From the NCBI GenBank assembly GCA_017457285.1, contig JAFTHT010000003.1, positions 1 to 61,070 on the forward strand: 61,070 bases of DNA. The letters run 5' to 3'. The notes beneath the pieces were generated by a model, which searched no databases, had not been told where the DNA came from, and worked only from the letters and a program-made list of their open reading frames with translations. The position numbers and the translations under genes are program-made. Positions 34,406 through 43,827 of the stretch are shown piece by piece (the first letter of the stretch is position 1; every line of letters starts with the position of its first letter). Origin of the DNA: Oscillospiraceae bacterium (GTDB taxonomy: Bacteria; Bacillota; Clostridia; Oscillospirales; Oscillospiraceae).

Positions 34406-35392
34406 TCATTTCCTTCTCTTCTTGTCTGTCGACGAATACAGACGCGCATACAGACAGCCGGGCTTATGGATATCTGACAGTAGCAATACCCTCAGACGCA
34501 ATTTCGCATTCCGGGAAATGTAGGGATTCCTCAGAATATCTTTTTTATAGCAGGATGCCAGTTCTGCAATATCCTCTAATTCCCTCCGATAGCAATCCTG
34601 ACCGACCAGACGGTCCAGATTATACATCATAACGGTCCATAATTTGCTCACACAACGCAGGTAAAGTTCTAAATCTTTCTTCCCTACATACTCCACGTTT
34701 TTTGCCCAGGCATAAAGCCAGTCCATTTTCCGAACGGAATAGGGAACACTAGTGATGCTGCCGGGGCGTTTGCGATAATAATAGAGTTTATCTGCCAGGA
34801 CGGATATCGTCCGACACCGACTCAAGAGTTGGAACATAATTGCTTCATCCTCATGAATCTTACCGTAGGGGAATTGGATTCCCTCATGAATCTCCCGGCG
34901 ATAGAGCTTGCCCCATGCTCCCCAGTCCCTGGTAGCAAAACGACGCATCGCCTCATCCTTCCGGATGACTTCGCCTTCCCCCGAAAGTACAGCCGGCTTA
35001 ATAGCTTCCCCATCCACAAAAGCCCGGGGCTGAGCAATCACAACGTCCGCACCGGTCCTTTTCGCCTCGTCAACCATAATCTGCAATGTGCGTATGTCCA
35101 GGCAGTCATCGGAATCCACAAAACACCAATACTGTCCTTTTGCCATCTCCATGCCCACATTGCGCGCATCGGATAGGCCGCCGTTTGCCTTATGGATAAC
35201 CCGAATTCGGGGGTCCTGAAGTGCGTAACTGTCGCACATTTCTCCACATCTGTCTGGCGACCCATCATCTACCAAGATAATCTCCAAATTGTGATAGCTC
35301 TGACTTCGGATTGAGGATACACATTCATCCAGATATTGTTCAACCTTATAGACTGGAACAACCACGGAAACCAATGGCCATATTGTGTTCAT
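34406..35392 (-). CDS. Glycosyltransferase family 2
   Basis: The 328-residue protein has WPLVSVVVPVYKVEQYL, LVDDGSPDRCG, KANGGLSDARN and FVDSDDCLD. The ATG at 35392 with GGAGGG 7 bases upstream is preferred to a TTG further out. It is a close relative of the GT2 at 35410-36363; the shared segment SDARNVGMEMAKG versus SDARNAGMEIAKG suggests an old tandem duplication. Confidence 0.9.
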   Translation of the reverse strand: MNTIWPLVSVVVPVYKVEQYLDECVSSIRSQSYHNLEIILVDDGSPDRCGEMCDSYALQDPRIRVIHKANGGLSDARNVGMEMAKGQYWCFVDSDDCLDIRTLQIMVDEAKRTGADVVIAQPRAFVDGEAIKPAVLSGEGEVIRKDEAMRRFATRDWGAWGKLYRREIHEGIQFPYGKIHEDEAIMFQLLSRCRTISVLADKLYYYRKRPGSITSVPYSVRKMDWLYAWAKNVEYVGKKDLELYLRCVSKLWTVMMYNLDRLVGQDCYRRELEDIAELASCYKKDILRNPYISRNAKLRLRVLLLSDIHKPGCLYARLYSSTDKKRRK

Positions 35393-35409
35393 AACCAGCC
35401 CTCCCAATG

Positions 35410-36363
35410 TCAAGCTCTGCGCTTCAGACGCAACATCTTCTTATAAAAACCAAACGGCAGATAAATTAAAACCTCTACACGTATCCTGTCCTGTCGAAAC
35501 CGAAATGGTACACGTCGAAATAACCTTCGATGCTGGCGAAGTTGCTTAACGGATGATTTGGCAATCTCCGGAAATCGCTCATTGGAAAGCGCAATCTCAG
35601 AAAGCACCCACAACAAGCTTCCCCTATATCGAGCTGCTGCCACCTCTTCCAGCTCCGGCCATTTTTCCTGTACTATGCGTAGGTTCGCCGCACAGTGTTC
35701 AGGCCAGTGCATTTTCTTCGGAGAAAAACTTGACGTTGTAATACTCTCCGGCCGGCAGCGGTAGTGGTAGACCACCGCGTCGGTTTTTGCGACCCGGCTG
35801 CAGCGCTCCAGCAGGCGCAGGACGATGGCCTCGTCCTCGTTGATCTCTCCCACGGGATAAAGGATGCCTTCGTGAACCTCCCGGCGGTAGAGCCGGGCCC
35901 AGGCGGCGCAGCCATTGCGGAACATATCTCCCATGGCCTCCTCAGTGGTCATGACTCCATAGCCATGACTTTCCCCGGTGGCCTCCGGCACATCCGCAAA
36001 CCGTCTATGGTCGCCGATGACCAGCTGGGCATCCGTCCTTTGGGCAATCTCCAGCAGGGTTTCCACCGCCTTTTCCGGCAGCAGATCGTCGCTGTCCACG
36101 AATACAAAATAGTCGCCTTTCGCAATCTCCATGCCGGCGTTCCGGGCATCGGACAGACCGCCGTTTTTCTTGTGGATGACCACTACCCGGCTGTCCCGGT
36201 TGGCGTAATCGTCGCAAATCCCGCCGCAGCAATCCGGAGAACCATCATCCACCAGGATGATCTCTATATTACGGTAAGTCTGGGCCAGGATTGAATCCAC
36301 ACAGGGGCCCAAATATGCCTCTACCTTGTAAACGGGCACAATGATACTGATCAGGGGCTCCAT
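35410..36363 (-). CDS. Glycosyltransferase family 2
   Basis: The 317-residue protein has PLISIIVPVYKVEAYL, LVDDGSPDCCG, KKNGGLSDARN and FVDSDDLLPE. Two ATG codons (36366 and 36363) overlap the stop of the preceding gene; the second is 7 bases from GGAGG and is chosen. It is likely translationally coupled to that gene. Confidence 0.9.
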   Translation of the reverse strand: MEPLISIIVPVYKVEAYLGPCVDSILAQTYRNIEIILVDDGSPDCCGGICDDYANRDSRVVVIHKKNGGLSDARNAGMEIAKGDYFVFVDSDDLLPEKAVETLLEIAQRTDAQLVIGDHRRFADVPEATGESHGYGVMTTEEAMGDMFRNGCAAWARLYRREVHEGILYPVGEINEDEAIVLRLLERCSRVAKTDAVVYHYRCRPESITTSSFSPKKMHWPEHCAANLRIVQEKWPELEEVAAARYRGSLLWVLSEIALSNERFPEIAKSSVKQLRQHRRLFRRVPFRFRQDRIRVEVLIYLPFGFYKKMLRLKRRA

Positions 36364-37418
36364 CATGTTTCCTCCAGCAGCGCTTCCCATTGATTGAGGA
36401 TCGCTTCTTCCAAAAATTTTTCCATCCCCGCCACGGAATTAGCGGAGTAATTTTGCCGCAAAGCGGCGTCGTCCATCAGTTGGGCCAGTTTTTCTGCCAT
36501 GGTGTCCAGGTCGAAGGGGGGCACCAGACAGCCGTTCAGGCCGTCGGCGATGATGTCGCTGGGGCCCGTCATGATGTCGAAGGCCAGCAGGGGCAGGCCC
36601 CAGCCCTTGCCCTCCAGCAGCGTCATGGGCAGACCCTCCATGTCGGAGGTCAGCACCAGCATGGCCGCCTTTTGGTACTGGGCATCCATGTCCTTCGTCA
36701 GACCGGGCAGCAGCACCCGACCCTCCAGTCCGGCCTCCGCGATTTGCTTTTCCAGGTTCGCCCGCTCCGGGCCCTCGCCGCAGATGACCCAGTTCCAATC
36801 CGGACGGCCGGGCAAGACCCTTTTGGCCAGCTCCACCACCCGGTGGTAGCCCTTATTTTGGAGCAAATGCCCCACGGACAGAATGGTTCTGGATTCTGAG
36901 TCGTATGCAAAATCGCGACTTTGCGCCGGGTTGGGGATTACCCGCACCGGAGCGCAGTTTTTGATATTATTTTCGTAATTATTTTTGTCTTTTTCCGTTA
37001 AAACCACCACATAATCGCTCTTTTTCGCCGCAAACCGACGAAAATACGGGAACAGCCGGGAGCCCCAGTTATTGCAGAAATTTCCATGCTCCCAGGTGAT
37101 GACCCGCTGCTTTTTCGCGGCCAGGATGCCGTAAAAGCCCATGCCCATATCCACATTGATGATGCAATGGACACTATTTTCTTTCAAAAATCGGCGAATC
37201 CATCGAATTTGCCGGAACATTCCTAACTTTCCGGAAAAGGGCGGCACCACCTGATGGCGCACTCCCTCCGCCAGGGGATAGAACACGCTGCCCCCCGACA
37301 GCCGGAGGCTCAGCAGATGCACCTCGTGAGCGGCGCACAAGGCATTTGCCAGCCAGGCGGCCATCCGCTCGGTGCCGCCGCTGCGGGACATATCCCCCTC
37401 TAAAATACAAATTCGCAT
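36363..37418 (-). CDS. Glycosyltransferase family 4
   Basis: The 351-residue protein has ICILEGDMSRSGGTERM at the N terminus, ILSVGHLLQNKGYHRVVELA at the donor domain and LTSDMEGLPMTLLEGKGWGLP as the catalytic E-X7-E stretch. GGTGA lies 6 bases before the ATG at 37418; an upstream ATG at 37424 overlaps this site. Its end overlaps the next gene. Confidence 0.88.
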   Translation of the reverse strand: MRICILEGDMSRSGGTERMAAWLANALCAAHEVHLLSLRLSGGSVFYPLAEGVRHQVVPPFSGKLGMFRQIRWIRRFLKENSVHCIINVDMGMGFYGILAAKKQRVITWEHGNFCNNWGSRLFPYFRRFAAKKSDYVVVLTEKDKNNYENNIKNCAPVRVIPNPAQSRDFAYDSESRTILSVGHLLQNKGYHRVVELAKRVLPGRPDWNWVICGEGPERANLEKQIAEAGLEGRVLLPGLTKDMDAQYQKAAMLVLTSDMEGLPMTLLEGKGWGLPLLAFDIMTGPSDIIADGLNGCLVPPFDLDTMAEKLAQLMDDAALRQNYSANSVAGMEKFLEEAILNQWEALLEET

Positions 37419-37488
37419 AAACATTCACCAAATGTATTTTTCCCTTTCGCAGGGGCGGGAATCATATCCCCGCCCTGCGAAGAACGCA

Positions 37489-38604
37489 TTACAGTCCATC
37501 CAGCATCTCTTCCACCGCCCGGACGGTTTCCGTCCGGCTGAAGAAGCTGCCACGCTCTCTGGCCTTCTCTTTGTAATGGGCCAGCAGTGCCGGGTCGGAG
37601 AGCATTTTTTTCATACCCTGATAGACCCCTTCCTCGCTGTTTTCCACCACGAGGCCATATTCATCCTGCTCTCCCAGCAGCTCCCTGGCGCCGGAGCAAT
37701 CGGTGCTGACCACCGGGGTGCCCAAAATCAATGCCTCCGTCACCGCCGTGGAGAATCCCTCCCGCCGGGAGGAACAGACGTACAAATCGCATCGGGACAC
37801 ATACTGATAAGGATTTTTCTGGAACCCCAACAGCGTAACCGAATCCTCGATTCCCAGTCGCTTCATCTGCTGTTCAATCGCTTTTTGCTCTTCACCAACA
37901 CCGAGAATGTAGATGTGGTGCTTCAGCCCCTCGTCCAACAATCGCTTATGCGCGTTCAGCAGCCGGTCGAAGCCTTTGGTTTTCATCATCCGGGCCACTG
38001 TGCAGACGCTGGGAACTTCACCGGTAACAAAATCCCGGTTTTTAGGTGGTTCATTGGCTTTTTCCAGAATCTGCTCGGTTTCGTTGGTGTTATACAACAC
38101 AGAAACCGGTGTAGTGATTCTCAAATTCTCGCAAAAACATTCTTTTACATTTTGGGATACAGCCACGATTTGATTAAAGCCATTGTATACGCGCTCAGCT
38201 TCCGTTGGGTTGCAAAAACCAACCGCCGCCGCATCGGGTGTCTTCAGTTCAATATGCACCCAAGCCACTTTTTTAACCCCTGCCGGGCATCCTCCCAGTA
38301 TCCGACTGGTGGGGCCCTCCAAATAAGACACAGCAATATCATACCGCTCCTTCACAAATCTGTTCCACCAAAACCGGGGGGAAAACATCTTGAATACAAT
38401 CGTATTCCCTCGGAATTGGAACGGAAACACCGTGCGATAACGAATATGAGGCTTTAACGATTCCCTGTGTACCCCCACATCAAACAAAGTTTGAAGCGTG
38501 ATATCATATTTTTTCCAATCGAGGTTGTTTACCAGGTTCACCAGAACTTTCTCCGCTCCGCCGGGCTTGAGATTTGGAATCAAAAACAGCAATTTCTTTT
38601 TCAT
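37489..38604 (-). CDS. Glycosyltransferase family 4
   Basis: The 371-residue protein starts LLFLIPNLKPGGAEKVLVNL, has VCTVARMMKTKGFDRLL and CSSRREGFSTAVTEALILGTP, and fits GT4 enzymes of capsule loci. Its ATG overlaps the stop of the upstream EpsG gene by 4 bases, so the two are coupled. Confidence 0.88.
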   Translation of the reverse strand: MKKKLLFLIPNLKPGGAEKVLVNLVNNLDWKKYDITLQTLFDVGVHRESLKPHIRYRTVFPFQFRGNTIVFKMFSPRFWWNRFVKERYDIAVSYLEGPTSRILGGCPAGVKKVAWVHIELKTPDAAAVGFCNPTEAERVYNGFNQIVAVSQNVKECFCENLRITTPVSVLYNTNETEQILEKANEPPKNRDFVTGEVPSVCTVARMMKTKGFDRLLNAHKRLLDEGLKHHIYILGVGEEQKAIEQQMKRLGIEDSVTLLGFQKNPYQYVSRCDLYVCSSRREGFSTAVTEALILGTPVVSTDCSGARELLGEQDEYGLVVENSEEGVYQGMKKMLSDPALLAHYKEKARERGSFFSRTETVRAVEEMLDGL

Positions 38605-39749
38605 GACATATTCACCAAAAATCTGTCAAATAGATAATCCCACAAAGACATTTGATTATATCCTGAATCAAATGGCCGAATCACTGCGTTTTCGTAGATG
38701 AAATATAGCGTGTAACCTGTCATGCAGGCTGGGAGCAGCCACCGGCGATCCTTGGGGTGGGCGCTGTAGATAATCCAGGGCAACACCACCACCTGGGCCG
38801 GCAGAAAGTAGTTGGCCAGTCGGGCAAAATAGTTGGCGGTTCCAAAAAGGCCCACGAACATGATCAGAGCATTGATCATGGACAGGTTGAACATCAGATG
38901 CACATCTTCTCCCGTATTACGGAACAAATCCTGGCCGAAGAACACCGCCAGAATCAACGGCACGAAGCACACCGCCACCCGGAAAATATTCACGCCCTCG
39001 CCCAGCATTTCCGCTTCCGAATACTCGGCGCCCATGGCTTCTGTAATGTCCAGCACCGTGCCAATCAGGGTTTCCAGCAACACACCCGCCGCCATAAAAA
39101 GAAGCATATAGACCACCGTCTTGCCATGCCAGGGCTCAAACATCATAAGCGGTACAATCAGATAAATCAGCGCATAGGGATGGAACAAGCTGCCCAAAAA
39201 CACCAACAGCGCAAAACGAATCCACTTGCGATCCAGCGCAAAGGGGATGGCGCACAGGCAAATAGCCGTAGCCTGGGTCTGCTTGATTGCTGCCATGGCA
39301 AAGGTATAAAAGCCGGTGGTCAGCATCAAAAATACACCGAACACCATATTCACCGAATACCGGCGGACAAACCACACATAGGGAATTACCGTAGCAAAAG
39401 CAAAGAACATCAAATAATCCTGCCGGGTAAAGCCGATGGTTTTCAGCAAACTGACCAAAAACTTAAACAGAATACCCTCGGAAAACCTGGTATTATTGTT
39501 CGCCAGATAATCCCTCAGCAAAGGAGCCTGATCATATATCTGAATATAGGTAACCGTGTCATTACCCCAGGTACGCAGGCCGCAGAAGAAGCCCATCACC
39601 AGAATAATTATCCAGGTCACAGCCCGCTCCCGCCGATAAAAACCGAGGCTTCTGTTTCTCAAATCTCGCTGATCCACCAGCCAGGCCATTGGCACCAACG
39701 CCGCCATCAGGAGCCACAATCTATCCACGTTTAATAGCCTCCAAATCAT
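38601..39749 (-). CDS. epsG: EpsG-type polysaccharide polymerase (Wzy-like), copy 2
   Basis: The 382-residue membrane protein has about ten hydrophobic segments and EpsG features: GLRTWGNDTVTYIQIYDQAP, a Q-rich AAIKQTQATAICLCAIPFAL and FLGSLFHPYALIYLIVPL. The first EpsG (23827-24951) is only distantly similar. It is flanked by glycosyltransferases and should polymerise the repeat unit. GGAGGA is 9 bases upstream of the ATG. Confidence 0.87.
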   Translation of the reverse strand: MIWRLLNVDRLWLLMAALVPMAWLVDQRDLRNRSLGFYRRERAVTWIIILVMGFFCGLRTWGNDTVTYIQIYDQAPLLRDYLANNNTRFSEGILFKFLVSLLKTIGFTRQDYLMFFAFATVIPYVWFVRRYSVNMVFGVFLMLTTGFYTFAMAAIKQTQATAICLCAIPFALDRKWIRFALLVFLGSLFHPYALIYLIVPLMMFEPWHGKTVVYMLLFMAAGVLLETLIGTVLDITEAMGAEYSEAEMLGEGVNIFRVAVCFVPLILAVFFGQDLFRNTGEDVHLMFNLSMINALIMFVGLFGTANYFARLANYFLPAQVVVLPWIIYSAHPKDRRWLLPACMTGYTLYFIYENAVIRPFDSGYNQMSLWDYLFDRFLVNMS

Positions 39750-39776
39750 TCGCTCTCATCCTCCATCAAAACCCTG

Positions 39777-40649
39777 TCAGCCCTTGCGCTGCAGATAGAG
39801 GTACAGCAGCAATCCACCGGGAATTGCGAAAAAGGTCAGCCATTTCCGGGGGGAGTTCTTTAGAAAATGCTTATCTTTTGCCAGAAGGCTTTCTGCCACA
39901 TAATGGATGGCAAAACGGTAGCGGTGTAAAAAGGTTGCATTGGGATAAGTCATAATATATTTTCGGTAGAAAATATAGTTTTTGAGGTTTTTCTTGTACA
40001 ATTTTATAATATTTTGCGTATAGCCGTCAGGCATATATTCCACAACGCACACGGGTTCGTTGAACAGCAGCATCTCATGGGTCAGATCTACCTGAAAATA
40101 CTTATAGCAGGTCGGAAACAGCTTTTCACCCTCAAATTCCGGGGAATGGAAAGGACGGATCAGCTCCGGACGGTAGACCATCTTCTTGTCGCCCTTCATG
40201 CCCAGCCGGTTATACAAATCGTACACCGTTGCGCTTTTGCGTTCAGGAATCTTTGTCCCGATTACATTTCCGTCCTCTGTGATGTCCAGAAACACCATGC
40301 CGGCATAACGGTCATCCTTATGGGCGGCCCAGCGGCTCAGAATGATCTCCACGCCGTCATCGGTCATATAGTCATCCGAATCGATGGACACCGCCAGCTC
40401 TGTAAAAATATTGTCAAACGCCGTATTGTACCCGGTATGCATTCCGCCGTTCTTTTTGTAGATATAGCGGATGGGAATCCGATTTTCATCAATCCAGCTT
40501 TGCACCAAATCTCTGGTGTTGTCTGTGGAGCCATCGTCCACCACCAGCCATTCAAAATCCCGGCAGGTCTGCCGCAGCAGACTTTCGTAGCATTTATGCA
40601 GGCAGTAGGCCCGGTTATAGGAAAGGGTGAATACAGTTAAGGTAGGCAT
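39777..40649 (-). CDS. Glycosyltransferase family 2
   Basis: The 290-residue protein has LTVFTLSYNRAYCLHKCYESL, VVDDGSTDNTRDLV, KKNGGMHTGYN and SIDSDDYMTDDG. This variant, with HTGYN instead of SARN, is common for GT2 enzymes in Firmicutes capsule loci. The ATG at 40649 is 7 bases from AGGAAG; a longer in-frame start would overlap the preceding gene. Confidence 0.9.
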   Translation of the reverse strand: MPTLTVFTLSYNRAYCLHKCYESLLRQTCRDFEWLVVDDGSTDNTRDLVQSWIDENRIPIRYIYKKNGGMHTGYNTAFDNIFTELAVSIDSDDYMTDDGVEIILSRWAAHKDDRYAGMVFLDITEDGNVIGTKIPERKSATVYDLYNRLGMKGDKKMVYRPELIRPFHSPEFEGEKLFPTCYKYFQVDLTHEMLLFNEPVCVVEYMPDGYTQNIIKLYKKNLKNYIFYRKYIMTYPNATFLHRYRFAIHYVAESLLAKDKHFLKNSPRKWLTFFAIPGGLLLYLYLQRKG

Positions 40650-40653
40650 TGGA

Positions 40654-41961
40654 TCACTTCCTGATGGTGTCGATAATTTGAGCTTGCTGCTGACGGAGCT
40701 TTTCCTGGGCCGCACTGATCTCCCGACGAAGCCGGTGGGCATCGCCGCTCATAGACTGGAAAGCCCCGATCAGTTTTTTCGCCGTAACAGTGTGGATAGG
40801 CAGCGCATAGGCTTGTAACCCGGAATCGGCCATGATTCCATCTCCCTTGTTGCCACCATAAGTGATGGCGATGCTGGGGACTCCGGAGGCCAGGGAAAAA
40901 ATAACCGAATGAAACCGGGTTCCAACGGTATGGGTAAAGGTGCCATAAATCTGCTTCATCTGGCGGCTGGTCAGGCTCCGGTCTGCAAACAGGCTGAACC
41001 GGCAACGTCCCTCCAGCCTCTGGGCAATTTCCGCCAGGCAGGTCATATCATTTTCGTGATCCATGTCACTGAAAACATGCTCCACCAGCACCGGGTGGTA
41101 GCCGTTGCCATCCAACCACACCGCAAATTCTGTCAAGGCATTTTTGTAGGCTTCATATTTGCCTGGTCCGTCTGCCTCTCCGGAGAAGCGATAGGGCCGG
41201 GCGGTGATGGCCACGCATTTTTCGTTCCGGCAGTCAATGCCCTTCCGGGCAAGGCAGGCATAGGGGTCAAAATCCGGATCGCTCTCCAAATGGAAGGCCA
41301 GATCAGCGTACACCGCCGCCTCTATACCGCAGTGTTCCCGGAGCATTTGTTGCGATATGGACTCCCGGGCCATCACCACGGGACATTTTTTCAAAACATT
41401 GCGGATCATGCCCTTGACAAGGGGACTTTTGAAGGGGCCAAAGGAATTTGGCATCACATACACCTTCACCCCAAAGGACTGGGCTAGCCGCAGATGGTAC
41501 AGGAAAAAGTAAATCTTGTAGGTATCCGCAAAACCGCCGTAGGCATGGAGAAAACCACCGCCTTTGACGAAAGCCGCTTCAGCCCGCCGAAAGTAATCCA
41601 GTGTTTTTCTGGTTTTTTTGCTGTACAAGGGGAGCAAAAGCCGGCGGGACCATTTGTGTGCCAGCGGTTCCCGGGTCAGCAGATCCAGTCCAGCCGCCAG
41701 CGCCCATTTCAGCTTTAAGCCAAGACCGTAGTGAATATTATCATGTTTCGTGTACCGGGCAGAAGGGTGGTGCAGAATATAATCCAACTGCCCGATTCCC
41801 TCTGCGGCGGACTGACGGCAATGCTCCGGCTCCGAAAGCATATAGTAGCTGCCTTCATACCCGGCAGCCTTGGCCAGACGCACCGTCTGCCAAATCAGTG
41901 CCTGATCGCCCCGATTGGTATCGTCACAACCGGGCAGAATCAGAAAAACGTTATCACCCAA
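40654..41961 (-). CDS. Polysaccharide pyruvyl transferase family protein (third type)
   Basis: The 435-residue protein has LPGCDDTNRGDQALIWQTV at the N terminus, VKGGGFLHAYGG, VMARESISQQML and GTRFHSVIFSLASGVPSIAI, the CsaB/WcaK motif series. It is clearly different from the two paralogues at 13.5 and 30.0 kb. The start codon is TTG, supported by GGAGG 6 bases upstream and an 8-base overlap with the previous gene. Confidence 0.85.
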   Translation of the reverse strand: MGDNVFLILPGCDDTNRGDQALIWQTVRLAKAAGYEGSYYMLSEPEHCRQSAAEGIGQLDYILHHPSARYTKHDNIHYGLGLKLKWALAAGLDLLTREPLAHKWSRRLLLPLYSKKTRKTLDYFRRAEAAFVKGGGFLHAYGGFADTYKIYFFLYHLRLAQSFGVKVYVMPNSFGPFKSPLVKGMIRNVLKKCPVVMARESISQQMLREHCGIEAAVYADLAFHLESDPDFDPYACLARKGIDCRNEKCVAITARPYRFSGEADGPGKYEAYKNALTEFAVWLDGNGYHPVLVEHVFSDMDHENDMTCLAEIAQRLEGRCRFSLFADRSLTSRQMKQIYGTFTHTVGTRFHSVIFSLASGVPSIAITYGGNKGDGIMADSGLQAYALPIHTVTAKKLIGAFQSMSGDAHRLRREISAAQEKLRQQQAQIIDTIRK

Positions 41962-43036
41962 GGGCTTCCTCCAATGCTTTCACGGTCTTTTCCACGACCT
42001 TCTTTTTGTCGAAAACTGCCTCCATGTGGGCGCGGCCGGATTGGCCCATGGCTTCCCGGGTTTCTTTGGGGAGGGTCAGGAAGGTTTTCATGGCTTTATA
42101 GAGGCTTTCTGCGTCTTGCGGTTTACATAATATTCCGGACTCCGGGGTTACCGCTTCCCGGCAGCCGGGGATGTCGGTGGTGATCAGGGGCCGGGCCATG
42201 GCGGCGCATTCCAGGTTCGTATTGGCCATGCCCTCGTGGTAGCTGGGCAGCACGAAGCAGTGGGCCTTTTTGATGAAGGGCCGCACATCCTGCTGGTAGC
42301 CGTGGTAATTCAGCCACCCCTGCCGCTGGCCTTTGACGATCTTTTCCGCAAAATCCTCCTCGTGGAGGCCCAGCACATCCAGCTCGCACCGCTCCCCCTC
42401 GGCGTGGAGCCGCTCCATCGCTTCGAACAGCTCGCCGATGCCCTTCTCCTTCATCACCCGGCCCACAAACAGAAACCGCACCGGGCCATCGGGATAATGC
42501 TGGGGGGTATAGTGGCTCAGATCCACCCCCGCGCCGCTGAGCAGGCAGGTTTTTTCCGCCGGAATGATGCCCTCGTCCAGGAAAACCTGCCGGTTGTGGG
42601 CATTTTCAAAAAAGACCACTTTTGCCTTTTTCAACGCCCGTTTATAGAGAAAAATCACCATTTTCCGCAAAAAACCCTGCTTTTGGAAGGCCGTTCCCAG
42701 GCCGGTGATATTCACGGCATAGCTCACCCGCTTTGCCTTGCAGGCCAGACCGCCGTAGATATTGGGCTTGATGGTGTAGGTGATGACCAAATCCGGCTTT
42801 TCCGCTTTCAGCATCCTCCGGTAGCGGCGCAGCAAGCCCATGTCCTTCAGGGGGTTCAGGCCCCGGCGGTCAACGGGGGTATCCAAAAAGACGCAGCCCT
42901 CCGCCTTCAGCGGCTCCACCAGAGCCCCGTAGGGCAGGGAAATGGACACATCGTTTTTCGCCAGCAGCGCCTCGATCAGCGGCCGGCGGAACTGGTACAG
43001 GCCCACATCATTATTCGCTAAAATCAGGACTTTCAT
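41954..43036 (-). CDS. Glycosyltransferase family 4, PglA-like
   Basis: The 360-residue protein begins VLILANNDVGLYQFRRPLIE, has ITYTIKPNIYGGLACKAKRV and VNITGLGTAFQKQG, then LFVGRVMKEKGIGEL and PSYHEGMANTNLECAAMARP. These match the PglA-type GT4 subgroup that adds GalNAc or a related sugar to an undecaprenyl-diphospho-sugar. Position next to PglD-, PglC- and PglE-like genes supports its being the second-sugar transferase. Confidence 0.87.
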   Translation of the reverse strand: MKVLILANNDVGLYQFRRPLIEALLAKNDVSISLPYGALVEPLKAEGCVFLDTPVDRRGLNPLKDMGLLRRYRRMLKAEKPDLVITYTIKPNIYGGLACKAKRVSYAVNITGLGTAFQKQGFLRKMVIFLYKRALKKAKVVFFENAHNRQVFLDEGIIPAEKTCLLSGAGVDLSHYTPQHYPDGPVRFLFVGRVMKEKGIGELFEAMERLHAEGERCELDVLGLHEEDFAEKIVKGQRQGWLNYHGYQQDVRPFIKKAHCFVLPSYHEGMANTNLECAAMARPLITTDIPGCREAVTPESGILCKPQDAESLYKAMKTFLTLPKETREAMGQSGRAHMEAVFDKKKVVEKTVKALEEALG

Positions 43037-43089
43037 GGAAACCTCCTTGGAACGATTTCATCCATGCTTTGCAGGGAAGAACTTCCCGT

Positions 43090-43674
43090 TTAATCTGAAA
43101 TCTTTTTCGCCGGAACCCCCACATAAGTGCCGGGTTCCCGGATATTTTTCACCACAACGGCCCCGGCGCCGATCATGCAGTCGGCGCAGACCGTCAGGTT
43201 GTTGCTGACCACCGCGCCGATGCCCACCCAGGTGTTTTCCCCGATGGTCACGGTGCCCGCCAGCTTGGCGCCCACGCTGATGTGGACGTAATTTTCGATG
43301 ATATTATCATGCTCCACGATGGAGCCGGTGTTCAAAATGCAATGGTCGCCGACCCTCGCCCCGGGATTCACCACGGCGTTGGCCATGACCACGGTGCCTT
43401 CGCCGATTTGAACGTTTTCCCCGATCACCGCCGCCGGATGGATGGCGGTGTACCATCGCACACCCGCCAGCATCCCGGCGATTTTCCGCCGGACAGCGGC
43501 ATTGCCGATGCCGATGACAAAATGGGCATCAGGGTAGTTTACATAATCCGCAACCTTCCCCAAGGCGGGCACATTGTCGTCCAGAAAGCCCAGTAAACAG
43601 TCCCCGGCCCGACGGACGATATCCCCAATCACCCGGGCATGGCCCCCGGCGCCGATGATGATGACCTGCTTCAT
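43090..43674 (-). CDS. PglD/NeuD-like sugar acetyltransferase
   Basis: The 194-residue protein has an N-terminal Rossmann-like part (IIGAGGHARVIGDIV) and a left-handed beta-helix made of hexapeptide repeats (VGIGAVVSNN, MIGAGAVVVK). In the PglD family the N-terminal part binds the UDP-sugar and the helix binds acetyl-CoA. It probably acetylates the amino sugar made by the aminotransferase at 44715-45824. GGAGG is 6 bases upstream. Confidence 0.88.
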   Translation of the reverse strand: MKQVIIIGAGGHARVIGDIVRRAGDCLLGFLDDNVPALGKVADYVNYPDAHFVIGIGNAAVRRKIAGMLAGVRWYTAIHPAAVIGENVQIGEGTVVMANAVVNPGARVGDHCILNTGSIVEHDNIIENYVHISVGAKLAGTVTIGENTWVGIGAVVSNNLTVCADCMIGAGAVVVKNIREPGTYVGVPAKKISD

Positions 43675-43701
43675 ACGAAACCTCCAACTGTCAAAAACCC
43701 A

Positions 43702-43801
43702 TGTCGTTGCGAGCCAGTGCGCTTAAGTGGCGTGGCAATCCCCCTGGTTTTCCGATAGCCTCAGGAGATTCCCACGGTCGCTTCGCTCCCTCGGAATGAC
43801 A
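43702..43801. repeat. Family A palindromic repeat (TGTCATTGCGAG type)
   Basis: A roughly 100-base element with ends TGTCGTTGCGAG and GGAATGACA. Its inner part (AGTGCGCTTAAGTGGCG and TTTCCGATAGCCTCAGGAGATT) is nearly identical to that of the copy at 47012-47109. It fills the gap between the acetyltransferase and sugar transferase genes. Confidence 0.8.
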
Positions 43802-43827
43802 CGCTATTTTGGGGGCGGTGGCCTTCC

